A model generated the notes under the pieces. It did not search any database, had not been told where the DNA came from, and saw nothing but the letters and a program-made list of their open reading frames with translations. The position numbers and the translations under genes are program-made. From Zantedeschia hybrid cultivar (taxonomy: Eukaryota; Streptophyta; Magnoliopsida; Alismatales; Araceae), in NCBI GenBank assembly GCA_030544215.1, contig JARZZO010000008.1:16363114-16427113 (forward strand): a stretch of 64,000 nt of DNA. The letters run 5' to 3'. Shown in pieces: positions 11,006 through 21,643 of this stretch. Within the stretch, counting starts at the first letter, position 1; each line of letters starts with the position of its first letter.

Positions 11006-12329
11006 TGTAGGTGCTGAAAATTTGCTCGTGTGATTAATGTGATAAACTAGGTTGTTTAGGGTAAATTAACCTATTAAAAAAATGCAACTAAGGTGCTTGT
11101 GATCGCCAGAAACTTTTAACTAAAAAGCTTCAAAAGAGTTTGATCGCCTACCTGTTTAAACGCGGAAGAATGAATCCTTGGTTCCCCTCCTTCAGCCGGC
11201 TGAAGAAAGAGAGCCTCTTCTTGTTCTTTTGTTCTTGCTGTTGAATGTTGAGGATCGTCCAGAAGTTCTCCTGGCTTCGTGCTTGATTTCCCTCTTTTTG
11301 ATTTCTTGTTGTTCAGTTGTTGGATGCAGCAGAGATAGAAACAGAAAAATAAAGAAGAAATAGTGATGAGAATCTAAATGGAAATAATAATATCAAAGTT
11401 AACCATGATTATAAACATGTTTAAAACAGCAACTCACTTGTTTAGATGACTTTGAAACCCCTTTAGAACAGATGGTTTTGGAAAATTGATGAGGTGGTGT
11501 GTGTTGCATGAAGTGAATATGAGAGATATGAAACTAATGAATAAAAATGAAATTCAGATATGAAAAACTTATGCCCAGTTGGAGAAGCCTTGAAGGATGA
11601 AGATCTGGAAGAGGGATGCCGTCTTCTGGAAATGGCAGCGCTCCGGCGTGGTTGCTTCGATCTCCAAATTGCTATAACGCTGTGGCTCAATAATTTTCTC
11701 TCTCTCTTTTTTTTTTTAACTCCTTGATAGGCAAGGTATTTATAGGCTTTTTCTGCGTTCGCGATTAACATAGAAAAATCTCGGATTTATCTACCTTAAT
11801 CGACAGATAATTACTGATTAATTCATCTTTATCTGTAATTATCTAAAACGCGTCCACCTTGGCTGACGCCTTTCAGATTTAATTAAGATAAGGATAAATA
11901 TCCGGGAAAACTTATCTTTATCTTTATTAGCTAAAACGCGTCCACATGTGTAGACGTCTTTTACCCTAATTAAGATAAGGATAAACATCCGGAAGAGAAG
12001 TTAAAATAGCTTAGGAAACTTAAATCGCGTCGACCTTCACAGACGCCTTTTAGTTAATAAATCAATTAATTAAAATTCAAATTTAAACGTTAAAATAGGA
12101 ATAAACTCTAAATAGCGTCCACATGGGCCGACGCCTTTTAGGATTCTTCATATTTCAACTGAAATTTGAACTAAAATCAATTCGATTGATTAACTTAAAC
12201 ATGTCTGTTTAACCCGACACTCAAAAATATCAATAAAAATTAATTAATGATTAATTATCAGACCATTCTGAGGCATTATTATATGATATGAAATTTACTC
12301 AAAATGACGTCAAAATTAGCGTGTCTACA
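11006..12329 (-). repeat. 3' LTR of inner element
   Basis: On the element strand it starts TGTAGACACGC and ends GCACCTACA. It contains a TATA box at 11737-11744 and four GCGTC-GACGC dyads (about 11845-11876, 11933-11963, 12022-12053, 12110-12142). Being the 3' LTR, its promoter points out of the element, leftward into the antisense gene of the outer element. Confidence 0.95.
11737..11744 (-). promoter_or_regulatory. TATA box in the 3' LTR of inner element
   Basis: TATAAATA on the - strand, identical to the 5' LTR copy at 28312-28319. From here transcription would leave the element and enter outer-element sequence on the same strand as the antisense gene. Confidence 0.65.
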
Positions 12330-12343
12330 GCTGCCTCACCTTG
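12330..12343 (-). other. Polypurine tract of inner element
   Basis: On the element strand the bases directly before the 3' LTR read CAAGGTGAGGCAGC, purine-rich and in the right place to prime plus-strand DNA synthesis. Confidence 0.5.
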
Positions 12344-13876
12344 GCATCGTCTTTGCAAGGGAGTGAAATGGAATAGAATGTACTGAAAAGGTGATGCCAA
12401 GGTGTGATGAGACACGCTCTTAACATCACATGATTGGAATTTTTCTCAAAATCATCGATTAAGATAGCTCAATGAAATCAATGGAATCAATCCTGTCTGG
12501 ATGAGGTAGACAAGGAAATAAAATAAGGTCGATCAACCTCCTCGGAGTGGGAAGTACCCCAGGTCATAGACACTGTAGGTTTCATCATGGGGAGCGTTTG
12601 CCAGCCAATGTGGACGTGCTGCAGCCATGATGGATCTTAAAAGAAAACAAGAATATTGGATAAAGAATCCAATCAAGGATAGAATTCCAAGGATATCTTC
12701 AAGCGAACCTCAAAGATAATCAAGATACTCAATTCAGAATGAAATATTTCATATCATGTTTTGAGTTATTTAATTTAATGGTCTGAAACTTAATCAGTAA
12801 TTAATCCTTATCACAATGATTTCAAAGTCCTACATGATGCATGCTGGGCTAAAAGAAAAATATAAAGTCAAATAAAATATAAATTAATCAAGGATAATAT
12901 TGTTAAATCGTCATTAATGAGTCAAGATACAAATTCTTGTAATCCAGTGCTAAGCCGAAGCTCGTTTATCCACGCACCGTTTCACAAAAGTGGAACCATC
13001 GTCCTCACTAATTAACAATCCAACGGCCTATCCGTGCGATTAAGAATCCTCTGGAATTATCACTGTTTTTGTTGTAGGGGAACTCAAATTCCAGTTTCAT
13101 CAAAACTACAAGGTCCTTGATATAATCTAATAAATATTTAACATATAATAATAATGCTGAATGCAATATAATTACATGAAATAGTACAAGGGTAGAGATA
13201 ACCGTCTTTTTAGCCACGGTCAAGACTTCTTGACTCCCACAGCGTAATCTTCTTGATGTTTTCAGCTTTCTTGAATTTTCTGCAATTAAAATCATTAGTA
13301 ATTCCAAATAGATATTCAATTTAAAACATCAAAACATGGAATTTCGGACAAAGCACATAAAGATATGAAATGCGTCGTGTCAAGCAGACGCCATTCAACA
13401 TTATTTTTCCTGAAAATTCAACAGTTCGGGTTCTGTAAAAGTGTAAAACGCGTCTAGTCAGAAAGACGCTTTTCAATAATAAATTCAATGAAAAAGTTAA
13501 CAAGCGTCTTCAAGACATGACGCCTTTCAACCTTAATTCTTACTTTTTCCAGGATTCTGTCATTAATTCCATGATTATTTCTATGAAAACACGTCTACAC
13601 AGTAAGACGCCTTTAATGATTTTCCTCTGTACGGTTCTGACAAAAATATTGAAACGCGTCTATCTAGGTGGACGCCTTTAATTCAAATTCAAACCTCTGT
13701 CAGTGCCGCCTCAACTTTTGTGCCCAAAAACGCGTCATTCTGAGTCGACGCCTTTCATCCTTTCGTTAACAGACCCGCGAAGGCCCCTTTCTTCCTCACT
13801 TTTCCAAAAACTCTCTCTTCCCTCTCCGGCGACGAAATCCGACGAACTCTCCCCCAAATCTCCCTCTTCTCAAACC
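12344..13876. other. Non-coding AT-rich interval with six GCGTC-GACGC dyads
   Basis: Between the 3' LTR and the plant-mobile-domain gene. No convincing ORF. Dyads lie at about 13367-13399, 13445-13476, 13501-13531, 13586-13616, 13651-13681 and 13726-13760, roughly 65-80 bases apart. This stretch probably contains the promoter and 5' UTR of the + strand gene that starts at 13877, though I see no clear TATA box. Confidence 0.6.
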
Positions 13877-16698
13877 ATGGAACGCGGTGAGGGTTCCGGG
13901 AAGACTAAGACCCTAGCCAAGAGGAGGCGGAGGCAAGAAGAAGCTCCCGAGGAGGTCCCGGCGGCTCTTGCGGAGGCGGCGGCGTTCTTGGAGGAGGAAC
14001 TCCCTCCACCGGCACCTATGGCGTTGGAAGAAGAAGAGGAGGGCGACCTCCACACGGTAAGCTCCCTGTGGGTGTGGTTGTATGAAGAAAAGAGAGAGAA
14101 CGGGATTCTTCAAAGAACCCGAAATCTGGGCTTGAAAGGCGTCCAGATCAGGTGACGCCATTCAAAAGGCGTCACCATGGGTCGACGTCTTTCAAGATAA
14201 ATTCCGGATTTTTTAAATAGGAGTAAAAATCTTGAATTGCGTCAAGACACGTGGACGTGTTTTGAAACACGTCTGTGTGTTCCGACGCCTTTCAAGACAG
14301 AAAGTGAATTTCCCTGTTCTTTTATTTATTACTGACCCCATTTTTATGTTTTTATTTGCAGGGAGTGATGAGGGCTAGGATTTCATGGGACTTAGTAATA
14401 GGGGCCTATAGGGGGCTCCCGGATTTCCAGAAGGCACGCTTGCGCCAGATGGGATTCGGTGAGGTACTGGACATCGAGCCATTTTGGCTTGATCTGGTCC
14501 TGCTGCAGGCCTTGAGAGAGAGTTGGCATGCGGAAAGTCGGGCATTCCTAATGCCATGGGGGCATATGGTCCCCACCCTAGAGGATGTGGCCAGGATTAC
14601 TGGTCTCCGGGTAGAGGGCCGACCTGTGAGCGGGGTGACCTACCCCAACTATCAGGGATTGGCTGAGGCATTACTAGGGATAGAGGTATCCAGCATAGGT
14701 AGAGAGTCTAGGATGGTTCCTAGGGTAGAGGTAGAGGCTGCACTAGGTCTAGATGAGCCCCGGCGTCGATCTGACGAGACCGGGGAGGAGTTCAGGGATA
14801 GGCTAGCCGAGTCGTCCTCCTCAGTCTACTGTAGTGATCCTGATCAGGTAGAGGAGGTAGATAGACAGCTTAGAGTCTTCTTAGTTTTCTTCTTCGGTAG
14901 GTTGCTCTTCGGTACGAAGGGCGACCATATCCACTGTAGATTTCTTTACTTGTTAGATGACCTAGCTAGCCTAGGAGAGTATGCCTGGCTCACCTCTTTG
15001 CCGATCTATCTGCGGTCATGCCGGACCGCGAGACTACTATCAGTGGCTTCTCACCATTTCTTCAGGTATTAAAGTGTTTAATTATTTGTTATATGCAATG
15101 CAATATAATATGATGCTTTTTCTAACCTATATGTTTATGAATGCAGGTGTGGAGCTACTATTACTTCCCGCTCGGCAGAGCGAGGATTATCCGTCCGAAC
15201 GCCGTCCCTTTCGCCTGCTGTTGGCAGCCGGTTGTGGACACGGCTCCACAGCACCACCAGCTGACGGCCCTCCGCCGTCAGTTTCTGGATTATTCAGAAC
15301 TCCTGGTAAACTTTTAACTTATTTAATTTCATTAAGTGCAATCTTTGCAAGTTTATTTATGAATGCATCTAACCTATATGCAGGTGATATGGCGCCCATA
15401 CTTGGGCATGAATGAGGAGGGTCAGCCGTGGGTGACGGCTGGCAGGAGGCGGTTCGGGAGGCAAATGTGGGTACATTGCCTCAACGAGATCGAGTTCCTC
15501 CGCCTCCGGCTCGTGATGAGGACCCTGGGCCTCCACCAGGAGTGGATTGACGAGGAGGTCCCGGAGGGCGTCGGAAGGAGCATGAGGGGGAAGCAAGCCC
15601 TCACCGATTGGCGTGCCAAGTTCTCGGAGCAGTACGAGGACTGGCACCGTCGGGGTATCAGAGTGGAGTCCAGAGCGGAGAGTAGCGAGGCCTACCTCCA
15701 GCAGTATCGGGCCCACTATGCCGATCAGCTTCGGCTCCTCCGACCACTCGATGTAAGTATGCATTCATGCGTCTTTAATTTTATTATTATCTTGATTTAT
15801 ATTTGTGAATGAATGTATGTATGTCATGCAGGACGCGCGTGATGCGGTCATCGTCGACCTCCGGGCCCGCCTACATGATGCGGAGGCCCATCTAGAACAA
15901 GTCCAGAAGGAATTGTATGACCTGGTATGTATGAATGAATATGAATGCATGTTTTAAATAATTAATTGTTTTGGCGATTAACCACTAACAGTTGTCTTCC
16001 GGTGCAGCGAGCCGTCTACACCCAGGCGGCTCCTCCTACTCATGGAGCTTCATCTTCCTCATCCACTCGTGACGCTGCTATGGCTGACCTTCGGAGTCAG
16101 CTCGCCTCCGCCATCCACCGGGCTTCTCTCGCGGAGGAGGACCGTGCTGCTCAGGTAAGTTCTTCAATTTTTGAATTCTGAAATTGATTACTTACTTGAT
16201 TGCGGACTAACGAAATCTTCCTTTCAGGTTGCTGAGCTTCAGGAAGCCCTTCAGAGGGCTGAGGCGGAGATAGAGCATGCCCGTACTGCAGCGACTCGGG
16301 CAGAGGCTGATGCAGAACGGATCCGGGCTCTAGAGGAGCAGGTGGCCCGACTCTCGACAGGAGATCTTGCGCGAGAGGTTGCACACCTCCAGTCTCGACT
16401 GGGGTTCATCAACGAAGAGCGAGAGCGCGAGCGCCTACGACTGGAGGGTCTTCTGGGTCGGTTGTCAGTTGCAGAGCATGAGCGCAAAATGGTGGAGGAG
16501 AGGTACCAGCGAGCTCGACAGCGTGCCCATGAGCGTGGTTTGACCAGTGCTTTTACGGCCAGTGCCGCTGTGTCTTCCGGCCAGGCGGGTCCGAGCGCGA
16601 TGGGACCACCTCCACCTCCTAGTCGAGAGCCAGCACTGGACGCACCTGACGAGGCCCAGAGCCAGTTGGACGAGGGCGGAGGGGAGAGCCAGCCTTGA
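13877..16698 (+). pseudogene. Seven-exon plant mobile domain (PMD, aminotransferase-like) gene carried antisense in the inner element
   Basis: Exons: 13877-14056, 14362-15065, 15147-15305, 15384-15752, 15832-15924, 16008-16154, 16228-16698. All six introns are GT-AG with good donors (GTAAGC, GTATTA, GTAAAC, GTAAGT, GTATGT, GTAAGT) and all are phase 0. Exon 1 encodes a basic then acidic N-terminus. Exons 2-4 match the plant mobile domain pattern: LRQMGFGEVLDIEPFW, MPWGHMVPTLEDVARITGL, then SGFSPFLQ running across the exon 2/3 junction into VWSYYYFPLGR. Exons 5-7 form a long coiled coil. Exon 2 is 704 bases, one short of a multiple of three, and the conserved reading changes frame near 14986-14989, so this copy has a 1-bp deletion. 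Product about 707 residues if unbroken. Host PMD relatives (MAIN/MAIL1) act in nuclear silencing and genome stability (known for the family); the role here is unknown. Confidence 0.8.
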
Positions 16699-17039
16699 GG
16701 ACTCATGTTTCTTTTCTTCATGTATCATGTACAAAAACACCTTTTGATAATATACATGAAACTTTTGCTTCAATCTTGTGTTCCTGTGTTTATCCTGCAT
16801 CCTGTACACACTTAACAAACAGGTTAAGTATCTATTTAGGCTTAGCCCCTTGCCTGACCAAATAAATGGTCAATCAATCCTTTCTTCAATAAATGGTCAA
16901 GGGGCATAGCCTTTATCAACAAAGGTAATGAGAATAATCAAACTTAAGCAAAGTGCAACATACAAGCAAACAGATGCTTACTGAAAAAAAAAAAAAATGA
17001 AACATACTAAATGCAACAAGCAGATGCTAACTGAAATAT

Positions 17040-17300
17040 TTTTGTTTGTTTTGAAATATTCATTTTTTGTTTGGGGTTTTGAAATATATGCTTTTTTTTT
17101 TGTTTGAATTTTGACATATGTATTTTTTTTTGAATTTTGAGACATATGTATTTTTTTTGAATTTTGAGACATATGTATATTTTTTGAATTTTGATATATA
17201 TATATTTTTTTGATTTCTGACATATGTATTTTTTTTTGGATTTTTGAAAACATGTATTTTTTTGGATTTTTGAAACATATGTATTTTTTTTTGAATTTTG
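17040..17300. repeat. T-rich imperfect tandem repeat
   Basis: About eight degenerate units of roughly 30 bases with the pattern T(7-10)GAATTTTGAGACATATGTA. It lies between the 3' end of the PMD gene and the 3' end of pol, where the two converging transcripts would meet. The lysine- and asparagine-rich ORFs on the - strand here are a composition artefact. Confidence 0.8.
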
Positions 17301-18064
17301 ACTAAAAGATCAGCATGGTACTCAGATCAAAAGATCATATTCATTTATTAACTTAATTCCCAAATTGTTCTTCAACAACTTAAGTTAAACCCATCGTGTT
17401 TGGATTTGTGTTTCCATTCGTGATCCCATTCGATGATTTGACCCTTAGTCAATCTAAACCATTCCTTAAGTTTGGAGTACATCTCTTTAGAAAGAAAAGA
17501 GGAATAAGTTTAGAAAGCCCATAAGAAGGTTCCGGAGACTTAAAAAGATGTCCCTTTCCTACCCTAATATCCGTTGGGGTTCGGTCATTTCTTTCCGGGG
17601 TATTTATCGACCTTGCGTTCCCTTTTATTTCATTTCATGGCCTTCATGTAACGTTTGTAATGTAATGGCCTTTTGATTTGACATTTGGCTTTTGCCTTTT
17701 GTTTTTTTTTTTTCTTTTTGCTTTTCTTTTTGTTTCTTTTGGGACGGATCTCCCCCTTTTTTTTATGACGGCCTCCTACTAAGATGGCGGGTATTCTTGG
17801 TAATCTATTCTAAGTCTCGTTCCGACATCATGGGCCGAGTATAAAACAGAATTTTTGCTTCAAAAAAAATGATTTGAACTTCGCACTTGTGGTCAAGCTT
17901 TCGATATTCTTCAGGACTTGTCATCTCTTGTTACTCACGAATCAAACGTGTCAGTGTGTGCATTAATGGGCTTAAAGTTAAGTTATTCAGACTGATAAGG
18001 AAATTTGAGTTTATAAATTTTCTGATTCCACTGGTCTTTGTACCATACTGATCGACTCTTTAAC
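17301..18064. other. Spacer after pol in the inner element
   Basis: AT-rich, with T runs and no recognisable domain on either strand. It probably holds 3' UTR sequence of both the pol transcript (- strand) and the PMD gene (+ strand). Confidence 0.5.
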
Positions 18065-21000
18065 CTAAGGGTAGTATTTCTTAAGATGTAAACCATTCCA
18101 TGGATGTTTTAGCTCTTCTCCTTCTGCATTAACAAGACGATAAGCATTACCAGGAAACGCGTGCGATACAACATAAGGTCCTTCCCAGTTGGGTTGGAGC
18201 TTAGAACGCGGACCACCAGGTTTTATAAAAATTCTTTTGACAACCATTTCACCGACTTTGAACTTACGTTCAATGACTTTCTTTTGATAAAAACGTGCTA
18301 GTCTATTTTGATAAACTTTTGCATGATTAGCAGCTGACCATCTTTTCTCGTCTAAAAGTTCCAATTGAGCAAGGAGTGCTGAACGATGTTCATCAATGGA
18401 AAATTCCTTATTCAATTGTACTCTTAATGACGGTATAAGGATTTCATATGGAACTACCGCCTCCATTCCAAATGTTAAGGAATAAGGAGTCTGCCCTGTA
18501 GGCGTGCGGATTGAAGTTCGATAGGCCCATAGAGCCTCAACCAATTTTTCTGGCCAATCTGTGAATTTGTTAGATTTGCATATCTTTTTGATGATTTTTA
18601 TCAAAGTCTTATTTGTTGCCTCTGCTTGGCCATTGCCTTGCGGATAATAAGGAGACGAATGATGCAATGCAATTTTATACCTGTTACAGAGATCGTTCAG
18701 TTCCTGTGACACGAACTGTGGTCCGTTGTCGGTGACGATGGTGCTTGGAATTCCAAATCGGGTGATGATGTTCTTCATGATGAACTTGCAGACGGTTGAT
18801 GCTTTGATCTCCACGTACGCTTCAGCTTCTGCCCACTTGGTGAAGTATTCCGTTGCCGTGAGAATGAAAGATTTTTGCTTGATGCCGGAATCTGGATTAC
18901 CAAGAGGTCCAATGATGTCGAAAGCCCACATGGAGAAAGGCCATGGGGAAGAAACAGGATGGAGTGAAGATGCAGGAGAATGAATTTTGTCGGCATGAAG
19001 TTGACACTTAGCACACCTACGAACAAATCCTACGCAATCTTCTTCCATGGTTGGCCAATAAAATCCTTGTCTAAGGATCTTCTTTGCTAACATCTGTCCA
19101 TTGACATGACCACCACAAACTCCACTATGAGCTCCTTCCATAACCTTCCAAAGCTCATCTTCGTCTAGACATCTCAGAAGAATTCCATCAAAACCTCTCT
19201 TATACAATGCTCCCCCAACTATGGTGTATCTTTGAGCAACTCTCCTGATAGCTCTCTTCTCCTCAGTTGTAGCTTCCTCAGGATACGATTGATCTTCACA
19301 ATATTTTGCAATTTCATAATACCATGGCTTCTGTTCATCATCCATCTCTTCTAACAGCTCCATCAGCATGATTTCTCTTTTTTCAATGATATCTCCGTCT
19401 CTGACTTTCTTCAGCAATTTCTCCTTAGTTCTAAGAAATGAAGGATCTTTCACGGCGGGTGAAAGACGCCTATGAACTATGATTGACTCAGATTGTTTGC
19501 TGATTGGAAAATCAAGAGAAGATGCAAGTGAAGCTAGAGCGTCAGCTAAGATGTTCTGATTCCTAGGGACATGGACAAAGATCAATTTCGTGAAAAGCTT
19601 TGAGTAAGCAGAAGTAAGCTCTTGATAAGGCTTGAGTTTGGGATCGAGAGTTCGATACTTGGTCAGCACTTGGCGAAGAATCAGTTGGCTATCACCTACG
19701 ATCCTGAGTTTGGTGGCACCATGGAAATGAGCAGCCTCGAGACCAGCAAGAAGTGCCTCGTATTCAGCAATATTGTTTGTGACTGGAAAATCAAGCTGAA
19801 AGGCTTGAGGAATGGTGACACCTTCAGGTGATAACTGAACGATACCGATTCCTTTTCCATGAGAATTCAGAGCTCCATCAAAATGCAGAGTCCACATATC
19901 ATCTCTGATTTGATTTACGGACATCAGTTCCTCATCCGGAAACTCTGATCGGACTGGATCAAATCGAGGAAGGGGATGATGAGCGAGATGTTCTGCTATG
20001 GCATAGCCCTTGATCGCTTTCTGCTGAATATAAATGATGTCGAATTGAGATAGAAAGCTTTGCCATCGCGCCAACCTATCAGTAAGAACAGATTTCTCCA
20101 GAAGGAATTTGATCGGATTCATCCTAGCGATGAGATGGACTTCATGGGCTAGAAAATAATGCTTCAATTTCTGAACAATCCAAACCAATGCTGCACATGT
20201 TTTCTCTATCGCCGTATATCTCTGTTCAGCGGAGTTGAGAAGTTTAGAGAGATAGTAGGCTGCCCTCTCTTTTCCTTCCTCATCCTCTTGTGCTAAGACA
20301 GCCCCCACAGCATCATCCAGGACTGAAATATAAAGTATCAATGGTTTGCCTGGAGATGGTGGTCTCAAAACAGGAGGACTTGCTAAATAATTCTTTAATC
20401 CATCGAACGCCTCCTGACACTTATCGTCCCAATCAAATTTGACTCCCGGCTTGGTAAGCTCGTAAAACGGCTTACACCTTTGTGAGTGCTGGGAGACAAA
20501 GCGGCGAATAAATTGCAACCTTCCGGTTAATCCTCTCAATTCTTTCAAGTTTTTAGGAGGTGGCATTTCTCTAATAGCCTTCGCCTTGTTAGGATCGATC
20601 TCAATTCCCCGTTTGCTGACGATAAATCCAAGCAATTTTCCTGAAGATACCCCGAATACACATTTCTTGGGGTTCATCTTTAACTGATATTCTCTCGATC
20701 TTTCTAATACCCTTGCCAAAACTTTAGCATGCTCAGCCTTTGTTTTCGATTTAACCAATAAGTCATCCACATACACTTCCAAGTCTATGTGCATCATGTC
20801 ATGAAATATTGCCATCATAGCCCTTTGATAAGTGGCTCCAGCATTCTTTAATCCAAATGGCATGACTACATAACAGTATGTTCCCCAAGGTGTAGCGAAT
20901 GAAGTTTTCTCTTGATCATCTTCTGCCAGCTTAATCTGATTATATCCTGAAAATCCGTCCATGAATGATAACGTCTCATAGCCAGCGGTATTATCGATGA

Positions 21001-21595
21001 GTACATCAATATGAGGCAATGGAAAATCATCTTTAGGACACGCCCGATTCAAATCGCGGAAGTCAATGCAAATTCTGACCTTTCCATCTTTCTTCATAAC
21101 CGGGACTATATTGGCCACCCATTGTGGATAAAGGACAACTCTAATAAATTTGACTTTATGCAACTTATCGACCTCTTCCTTCATCTTTAGAGCCATTTGT
21201 GGGTGGAATCGCCTTAATTTCTGTTTGACCGGGCTAACTCCGTCCTTTAATGTCAACCTGTGTTCAACCAAAGATGAGTCTAACCCCGGCATATCCTCAT
21301 AACTCCAGGCGAAAGTGTCCTTATAATCCTTGAGTACTTGTACCATTGCTTTCTCATCCTCTGTAGAAAGATTTTTACTGACGAGGACAACCTTAGGTTC
21401 GTTTTCAGTCCCTAAATTAATTTCTTTGGTAGGCTCTTCTACGGCAGCTGAGGGTTCATCGAATCTCTTCATTCCACTGGCATATGCTTCAGCCGCGTCC
21501 TCGTCATCTTCAACAATGGGATCCTTTTCATGTACTAATTCATATACCCCGTACCCATCATTGACTAACTCATCGTCCATGCAATCTTCTGGCAT
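18065..21595 (-). CDS. Reverse transcriptase - RNase H - archaeal-type RNase H - integrase polyprotein, inner element
   Basis: Intact 1176-codon frame. RT spans about residues 95-345 with FPLPHID, FGLKNAGATYQ and the catalytic YVDD at 275-278. A degenerate gypsy RNase H follows (about 400-545), then an archaeal-like RNase H with Asp573, Glu611, Asp635 and Asp685 in HFDGA, NNIAEYEALL, GDSQL and ADALA. Integrase has a zinc-binding region (His823/His830, Cys861/Cys864) and a complete DD35E core at Asp893, Asp956 and Glu992, then LQPNWEGPYVV. All catalytic residues are present, so the enzymes may work. The frame is continuous with the gag-protease ORF across a single TGA at 21641-21643. The first Met used here is only a convention, because the protein is expected to be made from a longer precursor. 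Confidence 0.95.
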   Translation of the reverse strand: MPEDCMDDELVNDGYGVYELVHEKDPIVEDDEDAAEAYASGMKRFDEPSAAVEEPTKEINLGTENEPKVVLVSKNLSTEDEKAMVQVLKDYKDTFAWSYEDMPGLDSSLVEHRLTLKDGVSPVKQKLRRFHPQMALKMKEEVDKLHKVKFIRVVLYPQWVANIVPVMKKDGKVRICIDFRDLNRACPKDDFPLPHIDVLIDNTAGYETLSFMDGFSGYNQIKLAEDDQEKTSFATPWGTYCYVVMPFGLKNAGATYQRAMMAIFHDMMHIDLEVYVDDLLVKSKTKAEHAKVLARVLERSREYQLKMNPKKCVFGVSSGKLLGFIVSKRGIEIDPNKAKAIREMPPPKNLKELRGLTGRLQFIRRFVSQHSQRCKPFYELTKPGVKFDWDDKCQEAFDGLKNYLASPPVLRPPSPGKPLILYISVLDDAVGAVLAQEDEEGKERAAYYLSKLLNSAEQRYTAIEKTCAALVWIVQKLKHYFLAHEVHLIARMNPIKFLLEKSVLTDRLARWQSFLSQFDIIYIQQKAIKGYAIAEHLAHHPLPRFDPVRSEFPDEELMSVNQIRDDMWTLHFDGALNSHGKGIGIVQLSPEGVTIPQAFQLDFPVTNNIAEYEALLAGLEAAHFHGATKLRIVGDSQLILRQVLTKYRTLDPKLKPYQELTSAYSKLFTKLIFVHVPRNQNILADALASLASSLDFPISKQSESIIVHRRLSPAVKDPSFLRTKEKLLKKVRDGDIIEKREIMLMELLEEMDDEQKPWYYEIAKYCEDQSYPEEATTEEKRAIRRVAQRYTIVGGALYKRGFDGILLRCLDEDELWKVMEGAHSGVCGGHVNGQMLAKKILRQGFYWPTMEEDCVGFVRRCAKCQLHADKIHSPASSLHPVSSPWPFSMWAFDIIGPLGNPDSGIKQKSFILTATEYFTKWAEAEAYVEIKASTVCKFIMKNIITRFGIPSTIVTDNGPQFVSQELNDLCNRYKIALHHSSPYYPQGNGQAEATNKTLIKIIKKICKSNKFTDWPEKLVEALWAYRTSIRTPTGQTPYSLTFGMEAVVPYEILIPSLRVQLNKEFSIDEHRSALLAQLELLDEKRWSAANHAKVYQNRLARFYQKKVIERKFKVGEMVVKRIFIKPGGPRSKLQPNWEGPYVVSHAFPGNAYRLVNAEGEELKHPWNGLHLKKYYP

Positions 21596-21616
21596 CTGAA
21601 TTGGATTTTCTAAAAG

Positions 21617-21643
21617 CTGAGGGATTAAAGAGCAAGAAGATCA
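21617..21643 (-). promoter_or_regulatory. Stop codon between protease and RT, overlapping a 3' splice-site-like tract
   Basis: On the element strand TGA is followed by a pyrimidine-rich stretch ending TTTAATCCCTCAG, preceded by CTGAT as a possible branch point. Only 15 codons separate the TGA from the RT ORF, in the same frame. Ogre-type Tat elements are known to remove an intron between protease and RT; this sequence looks like the acceptor of such an intron. I cannot place a donor with confidence. Stop-codon readthrough is the alternative. Confidence 0.5.

Noticed and set aside
11178..11363. 61-codon ORF in the inner LTR (also at 27753)
   Set aside because: It lies in LTR sequence on the strand opposite to the element and has no recognisable product; duplication merely reflects the two LTRs.
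12330..12362. TGGCATCGTCTTTGC after the left inner LTR as a primer binding site
   Set aside because: The element runs on the - strand, so this side is the 3' end; the true PBS is at 27556-27573. The match is weak as well.
11845..14302. GCGTC-GACGC dyads as a CRISPR-like array
   Set aside because: Spacing is irregular, loops are too short, the genome is a plant and the units sit in LTRs and introns.
16978..17278. Lys/Asn-rich ORFs on the - strand
   Set aside because: Produced by the T-rich tandem repeat at 17040-17300.
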